Positions 43,118 through 51,832 of a stretch of 64,000 bases of DNA are shown here, one piece after another. Location: positions 1-64,000 of the forward strand of contig NZ_VWRQ01000026.1 of the NCBI RefSeq assembly GCF_008635795.1. Direction: 5' to 3'. The stretch is from Paenibacillus tepidiphilus (GTDB lineage Bacteria; Bacillota; Bacilli; Paenibacillales; Paenibacillaceae). Made by a program: the position numbers and the translations under genes. Below the pieces are notes generated by a model, which made no database searches, was not told the origin of the DNA, and saw nothing but the letters and a program-made list of their open reading frames with translations. The first letter of the stretch is position 1. Each line of letters begins with the position of its first letter.

Positions 43118-45364
43118 CTAATTCAGAATATACTTCGCCGTAACCGACTGTGCACAAGCCGCAAGCCCGGCGGGCGGCCCTTCGTACAGCAGCTCTCCGC
43201 CGCCGCTGCCGCCGTCCGGACCCAGGTCAATGATCCAGTCGCCGCTGCGAATGACATCCAGATTATGCTCGATGACAATGACGGTGTTGCCTTTATCGAC
43301 GAAGGTGTTGATAATCTTCACAATGTTGGATACGTCGGACATATGCAAGCCGGTTGTAGGTTCATCCAGAATATAGATGCTCCCCTTCGTGCCGAGCTCC
43401 TTGGCCAGCTTCAGCCGCTGGCATTCCCCGCCGGACAGCGTGCTGAGGGGTTGTCCCAGCGTCAGATATCCCAGTCCCACCGTTTCCAGACCGTTCAGCT
43501 TGCCGCGGATATCCTTCGTTTCGAAAAATTCCAGCGCCTCGGAAACCGTCATCTCCATAATGTCGACGATATTCTTGCCCTTGTATTGATACTGAAGCAC
43601 TTCCTGCTTATATCGGCTGCCGCCGCATTCACTGCATTCCACTTCCATCTTGTCCATAAAAGACATATTCAGCTCAAGTACCCCTGTTCCGCCGCAGGCC
43701 GGACAGGCACCGGTGGAGTTAAAGCTGAACAATCCGGCCTCCACCTGGTTGGCTGCTGCAAAAGCTTTGCGGATCGCCGACATGATATCCACAAAGGTGG
43801 CCGGATTGGAGCGGCTGTTCGCATGAACCGGACTTTGGTCGATACGGACGGCGTCCGGATAATCCCGGGTGAATACCTTGTTGACCAGTGTGCTTTTGCC
43901 GGAGCCGGCCACACCTGTGACTACGGTGAACAAGCCTTTGGGAACCCGTAAACCAATGTTCTTCAGATTATGCAGGCTGCTTCGGCGGCTCTCCAGGAAT
44001 TCACCCGCCGGCCGGGGCTGCTGGTTCATCTGCACACTTCTGCTCAAATACTCGGCGGTCAGGGTCCCGGAGGTCAGCAAACCGTCATAGCTGCCGCTGT
44101 ACAATATCTGTCCGCCGCCGGAGCCGGCCTTCGGTCCGACATCGATGACATGATCGGCAATGCGGATGACATCCGGATCATGCTCGACAACGAGGACGGT
44201 ATTGCCCTTGTCCCGCAGCTTAACGAGCAATTCATTCAGCAGATGCACATCGCGCGGATGAAGACCGGTGCTTGGTTCATCGAAGATATACATCAGCCCG
44301 GTCAGATTGCTGGACAAGTATTTGACCATCTTGACGCGCTGGGACTCTCCGCCGGATAGCGACGGCGTCTCCCGTGTCAGGCTCATATAGCTAAGCCCGA
44401 TGTCGCACAGATTGCCGAGCCGCTCCAGAACCCCGTCGATCAGCGGCTTGGCCGCAGGCATATTCCAATCGCGCAGCACGGCGATCAGTTCGTCTATCTC
44501 CATGGCGGTCAATTCATGGATGTTATAGCCGTTGATTACTGAAGACAGGACTTTGGCGTTATAGCGGGTTCCGCCGCATGCCGGACACTCGCAGGCCGTC
44601 GTGAAATTCTTCAGAATTTTGGCGCTGGATTTGGTGGAATCCTTCTCCCGCTGCACATTGGTCCGCATGAAGCGGACAGCAAGCCCCTCGTACGTGGCAT
44701 TGAAGTCGGTATTCATATGGGTGAGCGCCACCTTCTGAGGCTGCGCATACACCAGCTTCTTTAACTCGTTGGGAGTATAGTCTTTAATGGGCTTATCGTT
44801 GTCAAAAAAGCCGGAATCGCCGTAGGTCTTCCAGTAATAGGTACCCGGTGCATGGCCCGGCAACTGGATCGCGCCTTCATTCAGCGACTTGCTCATATCC
44901 AGCGCTGCCTCGGTATTCAGGGTGATCGTCTGTCCAATGCCTTCGCATTCGGGACACATGCCGGCGGGATCATTGAAGGAGTAAGCATTGCCATAGCCCA
45001 GGTGGGGCTCGGCAAACCGGGAATACAGGAGCCGCAGCAGCGGATTAATATCCGTGGCCGTTCCCAGTGTAGACCGGGCATTGCCGCCTAACCGCTTCTG
45101 GTCGACGACGACGGCCGTGGACAGGTTGTTGATTTCATCGGCCTCCGGCCGGCTGTAGCGGGGAAGAAACAAACGCACGAAGCTGCTGTATGTCTCATTC
45201 AACTGACGGCCTGCTTCCTGCGCGACCGTGTCAAAGACAATGGATGATTTGCCGGAGCCGGAGACTCCGGTGAAGATCGTGATTTGTCCTTTCGGGATCT
45301 GCAGGCTGACATTCTTCAGATTGTTCTCTCGGGCATTGACGATTTCAATATACTCTTGCTTCAT
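43118..45364 (-). CDS. Short UvrA-like ABC ATPase (UvrB-binding domain missing)
   Basis: 748 aa against ~940-960 for excinuclease UvrA. Walker A 'TGVSGSGKSS' is at 32-41 and the first zinc-finger pair 'CPEC' at 137-140. In full UvrA the UvrB-binding domain lies between these, so here that domain is gone. A second zinc module is 'CECPACGGTRYN' and a third 'CPACGGTG...CSECGGSRY'. Both ABC signatures are present ('PSLSGGESQRVKM', 'STLSGGECQRLKL'). Such UvrA2/DrrC-like proteins bind DNA or intercalated drugs and can give resistance to DNA-targeting antibiotics rather than ordinary excision repair. ATG has GGGGGAT upstream. The neighbouring APH-like kinase also has resistance-type relatives. Confidence 0.85.
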   Translation of the reverse strand: MKQEYIEIVNARENNLKNVSLQIPKGQITIFTGVSGSGKSSIVFDTVAQEAGRQLNETYSSFVRLFLPRYSRPEADEINNLSTAVVVDQKRLGGNARSTLGTATDINPLLRLLYSRFAEPHLGYGNAYSFNDPAGMCPECEGIGQTITLNTEAALDMSKSLNEGAIQLPGHAPGTYYWKTYGDSGFFDNDKPIKDYTPNELKKLVYAQPQKVALTHMNTDFNATYEGLAVRFMRTNVQREKDSTKSSAKILKNFTTACECPACGGTRYNAKVLSSVINGYNIHELTAMEIDELIAVLRDWNMPAAKPLIDGVLERLGNLCDIGLSYMSLTRETPSLSGGESQRVKMVKYLSSNLTGLMYIFDEPSTGLHPRDVHLLNELLVKLRDKGNTVLVVEHDPDVIRIADHVIDVGPKAGSGGGQILYSGSYDGLLTSGTLTAEYLSRSVQMNQQPRPAGEFLESRRSSLHNLKNIGLRVPKGLFTVVTGVAGSGKSTLVNKVFTRDYPDAVRIDQSPVHANSRSNPATFVDIMSAIRKAFAAANQVEAGLFSFNSTGACPACGGTGVLELNMSFMDKMEVECSECGGSRYKQEVLQYQYKGKNIVDIMEMTVSEALEFFETKDIRGKLNGLETVGLGYLTLGQPLSTLSGGECQRLKLAKELGTKGSIYILDEPTTGLHMSDVSNIVKIINTFVDKGNTVIVIEHNLDVIRSGDWIIDLGPDGGSGGGELLYEGPPAGLAACAQSVTAKYILN

Positions 45365-45535
45365 CCATATCCCCCTTCAAAGTTCGATCATTCCGCCGAC
45401 CTCCCCGTTATCCGGGTCACACACCGCTTCAGAATTATCGGCAGATGACCAGTGTACCAGCAGGGAGACTGCGACACAATAGGCAATTCAACACCTGTGT
45501 AACGCACTGCCAGCGAAGAGTGCTCCGCTGCCGTA

Positions 45536-46045
45536 TCAGTCGTATTGCCATACCATTTGTCCTGCCCGCTCTTTGGCTATGTGGATGATCTGGCCGGTAT
45601 GATAGTGCATTTCCCTGAACATAGCCAATACCATATTAAGTGCGGTGGTTTCATTATTAACCTGGCTATAGGTCAAGGGAGGCAAATCCAGATACGGCTG
45701 CGACATCCATAATTCCGGGTTCGATCCAAGCTGCTCGACATATTGAATCATGATGTCAAAAGCTTCGCCAGTGAGCCGGATTGCCTCTTCTTTCGTCATG
45801 GGCAATCCATGTTCGAATTCCTTGTCCCGGTCTCTGCTGTCGGGAATCCCATACAGGATGGTTTCAATCCGCGAATGTACCCCTCCCCTGATATGCGCGA
45901 CCAAATTCACAATGCTGTTGCAATCCTTGCTGGCAGCCCAGTGAATATCATGCTCAGTTAATTGATCGAGCGCCTGCAATGTCCATTTACGTTCGCCTCT
46001 GAATTTCACCAGTAAACTCTTCTGTAATTCCATAGCGATATCCAC
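45536..46045 (-). CDS. DinB-superfamily protein (DUF1572-like)
   Basis: 169 aa four-helix bundle. Metal-ligand type His residues are in 'LVAHIRGGVHSRIETIL' and 'MHYHTGQIIHIAKERAGQM'. GTG at 46045 is preceded by GGAG seven bases upstream. DinB/YfiT-like proteins are thiol-dependent metalloenzymes (for example bacillithiol transferases), mostly of unknown substrate. It is monocistronic and faces the CGTase promoter region. Confidence 0.8.
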   Translation of the reverse strand: MDIAMELQKSLLVKFRGERKWTLQALDQLTEHDIHWAASKDCNSIVNLVAHIRGGVHSRIETILYGIPDSRDRDKEFEHGLPMTKEEAIRLTGEAFDIMIQYVEQLGSNPELWMSQPYLDLPPLTYSQVNNETTALNMVLAMFREMHYHTGQIIHIAKERAGQMVWQYD

Positions 46046-46174
46046 ACGACCACTCCCTGAGAAACCATATTATTCCTCAACAATAGCAAACATTAGTTCG
46101 CATTTCAACAGCATACATGCCTTAGTCAAACGCCATTTTTCTATCTTTAACCCTATTATTTTCCATATTATATA

Positions 46175-46203
46175 TTGACTCTCAGTTGGCAGAGTGGTAT
46201 TTT
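46175..46203 (+). promoter_or_regulatory. SigA-type promoter of the CGTase gene
   Basis: TTGACT (46175-46180), a 17-bp spacer and TATTTT (46198-46203), with A/T-rich DNA upstream. Confidence 0.7.
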
Positions 46204-46210
46204 GAATACG

Positions 46211-46222
46211 GAAACCGGTTTC
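46211..46222 (+). promoter_or_regulatory. LacI/CcpA-type operator at the CGTase start point
   Basis: GAAACCGGTTTC is a perfect palindrome with the central CG typical of LacI/GalR-family operators. It fits the inner part of cre but not its outermost bases. It covers about +1 to +12, so it would repress. Confidence 0.6.
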
Positions 46223-46356
46223 TCATTGGATTTTGTGCAAACGATTCGCCTAAACTCTGAACGTCCTTGAAGGGTCTGCGGATGCGCAGCCGCAGCCGGA
46301 GCGGACGTGACGGCAACAGAGCAACATTTGCAGCAACATTTGAGAGGAGACGCCCA

Positions 46357-48501
46357 ATGAAATCTTACAGTAAATGGATCGGTACCGCAGCTCTATCAGT
46401 CAGCCTGGTGCTTGGCACGGCCCTGCCTGCCCTGGCCGCCCCGGATACCAGCGTAAGCAACAAGCTCAATTACAGCACGGATGTAATCTATCAGATTGTC
46501 ACAGACCGGTTTGTAGACGGCAACACTGCCAACAATCCGGCCGGAGCCGCCTTCAGCGCGAACAAATCGAATTTGAAGCTGTATTTTGGCGGAGACTGGC
46601 AAGGCATTATCAATAAAATCAATGACGGATATCTGACGGGAATGGGCGTTACGGCCATCTGGATTTCCCAGCCGGTGGAGAATATCACCTCGGTCATTAA
46701 CTATTCCGGTGTGAACAACGCCGCTTATCACGGCTATTGGGCCCGTGATTTCAAGAAGACGAATGCCGCCTTCGGCAGCTTCAGTGATTTTCAGAATCTG
46801 ATCACGACGGCCCATGCCCATAATATCAAAGTTATTATCGACTTTGCCCCGAATCATACCAGCCCGGCTTCGTCGACGGATGCCAGCTTCGCCGAGAACG
46901 GCGCACTCTACAATAACGGAAGCCTGCTCGCCAAATACGGCAGCGATCCGAACAACCTGTTCCACCATAACGGAGGTACTGACTTCTCCACTATTGAAAG
47001 CGGCATTTACCGTAACCTCTACGACCTGGCGGACATTAACCAGAACAACGCGGCCATTGACACCTACTTCAAGGAAGCGATCCAGCTGTGGCTGAACATG
47101 GGCGTGGACGGTATCCGCTTCGATGCAGTGAAGCATATGCCTGAGGGCTGGCAAAAGAGCTACGTCTCCTCCATTTACAGCAGCGCCAATCCGGTCTTTA
47201 CCTTCGGAGAGTGGTTCCTCGGCGTCGATGAAATCAGCAGCGAGAACATCAAATTCGCCAATAACAGCGGGATGCACCTGCTGGATTTCGCTTATGCGCA
47301 GGAAGTCCGCGAGGTGTTTAAGGACAAAACCGAATCCATGACCGATCTGAATTCGGTCCTGACCTCCACAGCCTCCAGTTACAATTATCTCAACAACATG
47401 GTAACCTTTATCGACAACCATGATATGGACCGGTTTCAGGTGGCCGGAGCCAGCACCAGACCTACCGAGCAGGCACTGGCGCTCACCTTGACCTCCCGTG
47501 GGGTTCCGGCGATTTATTACGGCACCGAGCAGTACATGAGCGGAGTCGGTGACCCGAATAACCGGGCGATGATGACAGGCTTTAATACCAATACCAACGC
47601 TTATAAGCTGATCCAGGCGCTGGCTCCACTGCGCAAATCCAACCCGGCGATTGCTTACGGCTCAACCACGCAGCGCTGGGTGAATGATGATGTGTTCATC
47701 TTTGAACGCAAATTTGGCAAGAGCGTTGCTCTCGTTGCCATTAACCGCAACACCTCCCTGTCTTATCCGATCACGGGTCTGCTGTCTTCGCTCCCGGGAG
47801 GAACCTACACGGATGTACTCGGCGGTCTTCTGGGCGGCGGCTCCATCACCGCAAGCTCCACCGGTGCGGTGACCAACTTCACCCTGGCCGCCGGCGGAAC
47901 GGCGGTCTGGCAGTACACCGCACCGGAGACTACGCCAACCGTCGCCAATGTCGGCCCAACCATGGGCAAGCCGGGCAATACGGTAACTATCGACGGCCGC
48001 GGCTTCGGCTCCGGCAGCGGCACAGTATACTTCGGCACAACGGCAGCTACCGGCGCGAACATCGTCAGCTGGGAGGATACGCAGATTAAAGTGAAGATCC
48101 CTGCCGTTGCGGCAGGCACTACAACCGTATCCGTGAAGACTGCGGCGAATGTGACCAGCAACAGCTTCAGCAACTACAAAGTGTTGACCGCCGACCAGGT
48201 CACCGTACGGTTCAAGGTCAATAACGCCACAACAACGCTTGGCAGCAATGTCTATCTGACCGGCAACGTCGCCGAGCTTGGCTCGTGGACTCCGGCCACG
48301 GCCGTCGGCCCGCTGTACAATGTGGTCGAGGCTGCCTATCCGACCTGGTATTTCGATGTCAGTGTTCCGGCCGGTGCCAGCCTGCAGTTCAAATTCCTGA
48401 AGGTGGCCGGCAGCACCGTTACCTGGGAAGGCGGCAACAACCATACGTACACCGCGCCTGCCAGCGGTGTCGGTGAAGTCACGGTAGATTGGCAGAACTA
48501 A
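46357..48501 (+). CDS. Cyclomaltodextrin glucanotransferase (GH13) with CBM20
   Basis: 714-aa precursor. The signal peptide 1-27 is cut before APDTSVSNK, the usual CGTase mature start. GH13 A/B domains follow, with nucleophile Asp256 ('GIRFDAVKH'), acid/base Glu285 ('FTFGEWF') and Asp356 ('FIDNHDMD'). The central ring-forming Tyr is Tyr222 ('NLYDLAD', mature 195). A C domain, an IPT/TIG-like D domain (~526-610) and a C-terminal CBM20 starch-binding domain (~613-714) complete the CGTase architecture. It is secreted and makes cyclodextrins from starch. Unusually, the loop 'KHMPEGWQ' has Glu at mature position 236, where CGTases I recall have Phe. ATG at 46357 follows GAGAGGAG. It is monocistronic. 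Confidence 0.95.
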   Translation: MKSYSKWIGTAALSVSLVLGTALPALAAPDTSVSNKLNYSTDVIYQIVTDRFVDGNTANNPAGAAFSANKSNLKLYFGGDWQGIINKINDGYLTGMGVTAIWISQPVENITSVINYSGVNNAAYHGYWARDFKKTNAAFGSFSDFQNLITTAHAHNIKVIIDFAPNHTSPASSTDASFAENGALYNNGSLLAKYGSDPNNLFHHNGGTDFSTIESGIYRNLYDLADINQNNAAIDTYFKEAIQLWLNMGVDGIRFDAVKHMPEGWQKSYVSSIYSSANPVFTFGEWFLGVDEISSENIKFANNSGMHLLDFAYAQEVREVFKDKTESMTDLNSVLTSTASSYNYLNNMVTFIDNHDMDRFQVAGASTRPTEQALALTLTSRGVPAIYYGTEQYMSGVGDPNNRAMMTGFNTNTNAYKLIQALAPLRKSNPAIAYGSTTQRWVNDDVFIFERKFGKSVALVAINRNTSLSYPITGLLSSLPGGTYTDVLGGLLGGGSITASSTGAVTNFTLAAGGTAVWQYTAPETTPTVANVGPTMGKPGNTVTIDGRGFGSGSGTVYFGTTAATGANIVSWEDTQIKVKIPAVAAGTTTVSVKTAANVTSNSFSNYKVLTADQVTVRFKVNNATTTLGSNVYLTGNVAELGSWTPATAVGPLYNVVEAAYPTWYFDVSVPAGASLQFKFLKVAGSTVTWEGGNNHTYTAPASGVGEVTVDWQN

Positions 48502-48517
48502 AGACGTTATGCAGAAT

Positions 48518-48557
48518 AAAGCAGCGGCACTTCCGAAGAGGAAGATGCCGCTGCTTT
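48518..48557. terminator. Bidirectional terminator between the CGTase and DinB-like genes
   Basis: AAAGCAGCGGCA and TGCCGCTGCTTT form a 12-bp perfect stem with a CTTCC/GGAAG inner helix; T-rich sequence follows on both strands. Confidence 0.88.
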
Positions 48558-48561
48558 ATCT

Positions 48562-49032
48562 TTATTGCAATGTTCTAAGGTGGCGCTTGATGGCCAGAAT
48601 GGCTCCGAGATGCAGCCCCTCATGAAAGATCGTTCTAACCAGAACCTGGCTGACCGTGAACATCCCCATTTCCGTTTCAGGGAATACCTCCTCCATGCGT
48701 TCCCCGTACGTTTGACGAATCGCCAGCGGCTGCTGCCGGAGCAGGGTCTTAAGCTCATCCAGCGAAGGGGTCAGCTCCGTAAAATCCGCCGGATTCGTGC
48801 CATACCCGAACCATTTCAAATATTCCGCCGGGATTGGCTGCCGCTCTCCGGTCAGCGCCTGGAGCCAAAGAAACTGATCGGTATACAGATGCCCCAGATT
48901 CCAGTGGATATTGTTGTTAAAACCGGAAGGTATGATTTCCGCCTCAGCATCCGAAATGTCCGCTACAACACCAAGCAGCTCGCTGCGGTACGCAGTCAAC
49001 TGCTCAAACAGAACTTCATGTCCTCTATCCAC
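48562..49032 (-). CDS. DinB-family protein
   Basis: About 156 aa, a four-helix DinB_2 bundle. Metal-site His candidates are in 'NIHWNLGHLYTDQF' and 'IFHEGLHLGAILAI'. I choose GTG at 49032, six bases after AGGAGG; the upstream in-frame extension overlaps the preceding lipoprotein gene. It is probably a thiol transferase-like metalloprotein of unknown substrate. It follows the small lipoprotein by 11 bp and so may be co-transcribed with the membrane glycosyltransferase. Confidence 0.82.
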   Translation of the reverse strand: MDRGHEVLFEQLTAYRSELLGVVADISDAEAEIIPSGFNNNIHWNLGHLYTDQFLWLQALTGERQPIPAEYLKWFGYGTNPADFTELTPSLDELKTLLRQQPLAIRQTYGERMEEVFPETEMGMFTVSQVLVRTIFHEGLHLGAILAIKRHLRTLQ

Positions 49033-49043
49033 AAATAACCTCC

Positions 49044-49301
49044 TCATTTGTTGTCCGGGTTGCGGACCGTTCCCTGCCGTCCGCCGAAGCCCGGTCTGCT
49101 TTCGTCCTCCTGCCATGCTCTGTCCATGCCCTGACCGGCTCCTCCGCGGACTCGGCCTCCCCCGTCGCCCGGCTGACCGCCGGACTGAAACCCTGATCCG
49201 GAGCTGTCGATGTGCTGTGCCGTGACAGCCTCGCAGGACGTTAAGAGCGCTGAAGCCAGCAGCCCCGCCAAGAGCAGCAAAATACGCTTACGAACGCACA
49301 T
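49044..49301 (-). CDS. Small Gly-rich lipoprotein
   Basis: 85 aa. A hydrophobic signal ends in the lipobox ALLTSC (Cys23). The mature ~60 residues are disordered and rich in Gly, Arg, Gln and Asp. No family is recognised. It overlaps the end of the membrane glycosyltransferase gene by 14 bp, so translation is probably coupled. It may be a lipid-anchored partner of that enzyme (inference). Confidence 0.65.
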   Translation of the reverse strand: MCVRKRILLLLAGLLASALLTSCEAVTAQHIDSSGSGFQSGGQPGDGGGRVRGGAGQGMDRAWQEDESRPGFGGRQGTVRNPDNK

Positions 49302-50862
49302 GTCGGGTCCCCCTCATCATAAGTGGAATCATGCAGCGGTACAAGTCTTTGAAGCCCATACAGGATAGCACAATCAAAAGTGGATAGACCGGGAACAGGT
49401 AGCGCGATTTAATTTCCCACAGGAGATAGAAACCAACAAACCCCAGAATCACAAGCACGAGCGGTACTTCGGCGGTCCGGCCTGTGCGTATGCTGCCGAT
49501 CAGCCTGACGACCGTACCGGCATACATCACAAGATTGAGCGCATACGCGAACCAGATCAGGCCGATGCGGTACAGCGAATCTCCGGCGAAGGCATGCGTA
49601 AAGACAGTGGTATAGCTGTAGCGGTCCAGCAGCATCCCGGTCCCCCGGCCCGCAGCAGCCGAGCCGTCATTGCCGATCCCATAACGTTCCATCTGATAGG
49701 TCCCCTCCGTCCAGGTCCAGATCAGCTTCTTGTAATACGTCCGGACCAGCTCGCCCGCACTTGCTTCGGATAAAGTGCTGCGGATGTTCTCTTTGAACAG
49801 CTCCGTGCTTGCCTCCTTGTTATAGCCCGCTTCTCTTTGATAAATATTATAGCTGGCCCGGTTGTCCCAGAATCCGAACGTCTCCTGGTTAACGCCCATG
49901 TTCAGCCACATATAGACCGGTGCGGAATTAGCGTTGACCGGTTCTCCGACCACTCCGCTCCCCTGCAGCACGGCATTTTGTATCCAGCCTGGAACATTGA
50001 AGAGCACGGCTAAGATACCCAGCGCAATCAGCGTTCTCCGCAAGCCCACGGTTCGCACCTTCAGTAACAAACTTAATGCAATGGCAATCAGGAAGATAAC
50101 CCCGATACTGCGGAAATAGTTGCCGAGCGCCAGCAGGACTCCGCTGATTATAATGAGCTTCAGCGAACGCTGTTTCATAAATCTGACGGCGAAATACAGG
50201 GCCAAGGTCAGAGCGGCGGTAGCTATCACATCATTGTATATAAAATTGCTCATCAGCACGGCAGGGACATAGGTGGCCGCGAACAGCAGCACCCCGTAAT
50301 CCTGCTCCCCGTCTTTGCCGCTTAATTCCTTGTACAGCAGGTATATCATGAGCGAGGTTATGAGCATGAAGAGGATGTTGAATATTTTCAAGACCAGATA
50401 ATTGTCCGGAAAAATAAACAGCAAGGTCTTTAAGTACAGCACCGTCGAGAAATTAAACGGAAACATATGCAGATAGCCCCCGGTCTGAAAGGAAGAATAA
50501 TCGTTCCGGTACAGCATATCCAGCGCCAGGGAGAGAACAGTCTGTGAATCGTCCGTCGGCAAGCGGGGAAAAGCAAATATCACCCCGACCTGAACCGCCA
50601 GAGAACCGAGCAGGATTAGCGGAATGACGAGCTTCGGACGGTATTTCCCCAGCTTCCGGCCCAAATAGAGCATGGCCAGACCGGCAGCGGCAGCCGCAGC
50701 CACCCAAACGATCAGCAGACCGATCCGCTGGGACTCAAGCACAGGCGTATCACCGTAGACGGAATAGATATATTTTGCTCTGATCCAAAATGCCGAAGTA
50801 ATGAAGAGGGCCAGGAAGAATGCGAGCAGGAGGTACAGCGCTTGATGAAATCTTTTGACCAT
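49288..50862 (-). CDS. Membrane glycosyltransferase (GT-C/GT39-like)
   Basis: 524 aa with about 11-12 membrane helices. The first extracytoplasmic loop carries an acidic pair (Asp104-Asp105 in 'FPRLPTDDSQTV'), the hallmark of lipid-linked sugar transferases of the GT-C fold. A periplasmic-type C-terminal loop ('YRIGLIWFAYALN') follows. It would transfer sugar from a polyprenyl-phosphate donor to a wall polymer or protein. Start ATG at 50862 has AAGGGGT upstream. It is followed by the overlapping lipoprotein gene. The acceptor is unknown. Confidence 0.78.
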   Translation of the reverse strand: MVKRFHQALYLLLAFFLALFITSAFWIRAKYIYSVYGDTPVLESQRIGLLIVWVAAAAAAGLAMLYLGRKLGKYRPKLVIPLILLGSLAVQVGVIFAFPRLPTDDSQTVLSLALDMLYRNDYSSFQTGGYLHMFPFNFSTVLYLKTLLFIFPDNYLVLKIFNILFMLITSLMIYLLYKELSGKDGEQDYGVLLFAATYVPAVLMSNFIYNDVIATAALTLALYFAVRFMKQRSLKLIIISGVLLALGNYFRSIGVIFLIAIALSLLLKVRTVGLRRTLIALGILAVLFNVPGWIQNAVLQGSGVVGEPVNANSAPVYMWLNMGVNQETFGFWDNRASYNIYQREAGYNKEASTELFKENIRSTLSEASAGELVRTYYKKLIWTWTEGTYQMERYGIGNDGSAAAGRGTGMLLDRYSYTTVFTHAFAGDSLYRIGLIWFAYALNLVMYAGTVVRLIGSIRTGRTAEVPLVLVILGFVGFYLLWEIKSRYLFPVYPLLIVLSCMGFKDLYRCMIPLMMRGTRHVRS

Positions 50863-50980
50863 GAAATAACCCCTTTGCAGCAGCGTTGATGAACGTATTA
50901 TAAACAGCCAATCTGAATACCAGATGAAAATGCGCTGAAAGGGGTCTGAATCTATTCCCGCCTAAACTCCAGAACCAAAT

Positions 50981-51007
50981 AAAAGCGCCCCCACGGAGTG
51001 GAGACGC
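50981..51007 (-). terminator. Terminator after the VOC gene
   Basis: On the minus strand GCGTCTCCAC, TCC loop, GTGGGGGCGC (with G-U pairs) is followed by TTTTATTT. Confidence 0.75.
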
Positions 51008-51025
51008 TGAAAATTCTCTTTGTAG

Positions 51026-51406
51026 TTACCGCTTCTCTATTACGGCAAAATAATTATTCTCATCATCGGCGAAATTGAATACCCGGCTTCCGGCCATCTC
51101 TACCAGATCACCGACGGTAATACCCTTCTCCTGAAAGGAAGCATACAGTCCGTCAACATTATCCGAATAAAACAGGATCGAAGGAGTGCCTGTATTCAGG
51201 TCCGGTTCATACTGCTCCACCCATTTCTTGTTCTGCAGCACAAAGGTCGTCTGCGCTCCCGCTTGCGGGGCGATTTCAATCCAGCGCAGCCCCTCGCCCT
51301 GGTCCATTTCGGATACTACGGCAAAGCCGACTTTATCCCGCCAAAAACGTAAAGCGCGGTCTTGATCCTCCATGTAAAGCATGACTTGTCCGATTTGCTG
51401 AATCAT
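51026..51406 (-). CDS. VOC/glyoxalase-fold protein
   Basis: 126 aa with two beta-alpha-beta-beta-beta modules ('IGQVMLYMEDQDRALRFWRD', 'GTPSILFYSDNVDGLYASFQ'). Family members are metal-dependent dioxygenases, lyases or antibiotic-binding proteins; the metal ligands are not complete enough here to choose. Monocistronic. Confidence 0.85.
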   Translation of the reverse strand: MIQQIGQVMLYMEDQDRALRFWRDKVGFAVVSEMDQGEGLRWIEIAPQAGAQTTFVLQNKKWVEQYEPDLNTGTPSILFYSDNVDGLYASFQEKGITVGDLVEMAGSRVFNFADDENNYFAVIEKR

Positions 51407-51557
51407 TCGATTGCCCCCTGATGTTCGGATTAGCCGTCTCTGCCGGAGCTTGCCTGTATCCGGCCAGAGCTGCTCTCTTAATATAAGCAGAATTACGGGG
51501 TCCGAACAAGGGCGGGCTGTCTGAAATGATCAGCTCTTCGGCTATTCCTCCCTGTTC

Positions 51558-51788
51558 TTAGCCCTTCGGCGGATAAGGATCGTTGCCGTAGCTGATGGAA
51601 TCCGATATTTTACCGTCCTTGTTATGAATTTTCAGCTCGGTTTCGGCTTTGCGGGCTTCCTCCTTGCCGCGCTCCTCCGCGTCTGCCTTGGTGCTGTGAT
51701 GGCTAAGCTTCTCGCCGCCCTGCTGATTGTCCCAGCCGCCGTTCTCATTGGGGGTAACATGAACGTTATTCTTGCGTTTGTCTTCCAT
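51558..51788 (-). CDS. DUF2188 domain protein
   Basis: 76 aa, hydrophilic, with 'VHVTPNENGGWDNQQGG' and 'STKADAEERGKEEARKAETEL', the pattern of the small DUF2188 family. The function is unknown. In Bacilli it is often a stress-associated cytosolic protein. ATG follows AGGAGG. It lies 44 bp after the LigD-type polymerase gene and could be the last gene of that transcript. Confidence 0.8.
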   Translation of the reverse strand: MEDKRKNNVHVTPNENGGWDNQQGGEKLSHHSTKADAEERGKEEARKAETELKIHNKDGKISDSISYGNDPYPPKG

Positions 51789-51832
51789 GGTAACTTCCTC
51801 CTTAGATAATAGATGATATTGGTAAATTCCAT

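Larger units (their letters stand above)
46046..46356. other. CGTase upstream region (311 bp)
   Basis: AT-rich DNA carries a good promoter at 46175-46203 and a 12-bp palindrome directly after it (separate entries), then a leader of about 145 nt. An in-frame extension from 46267 covers this leader but lacks a ribosome site. Confidence 0.6.

Noticed and set aside
46267-46356. 30-residue N-terminal extension of the CGTase
   Set aside because: It has no ribosome site and would bury the clear signal peptide that begins at 46357.
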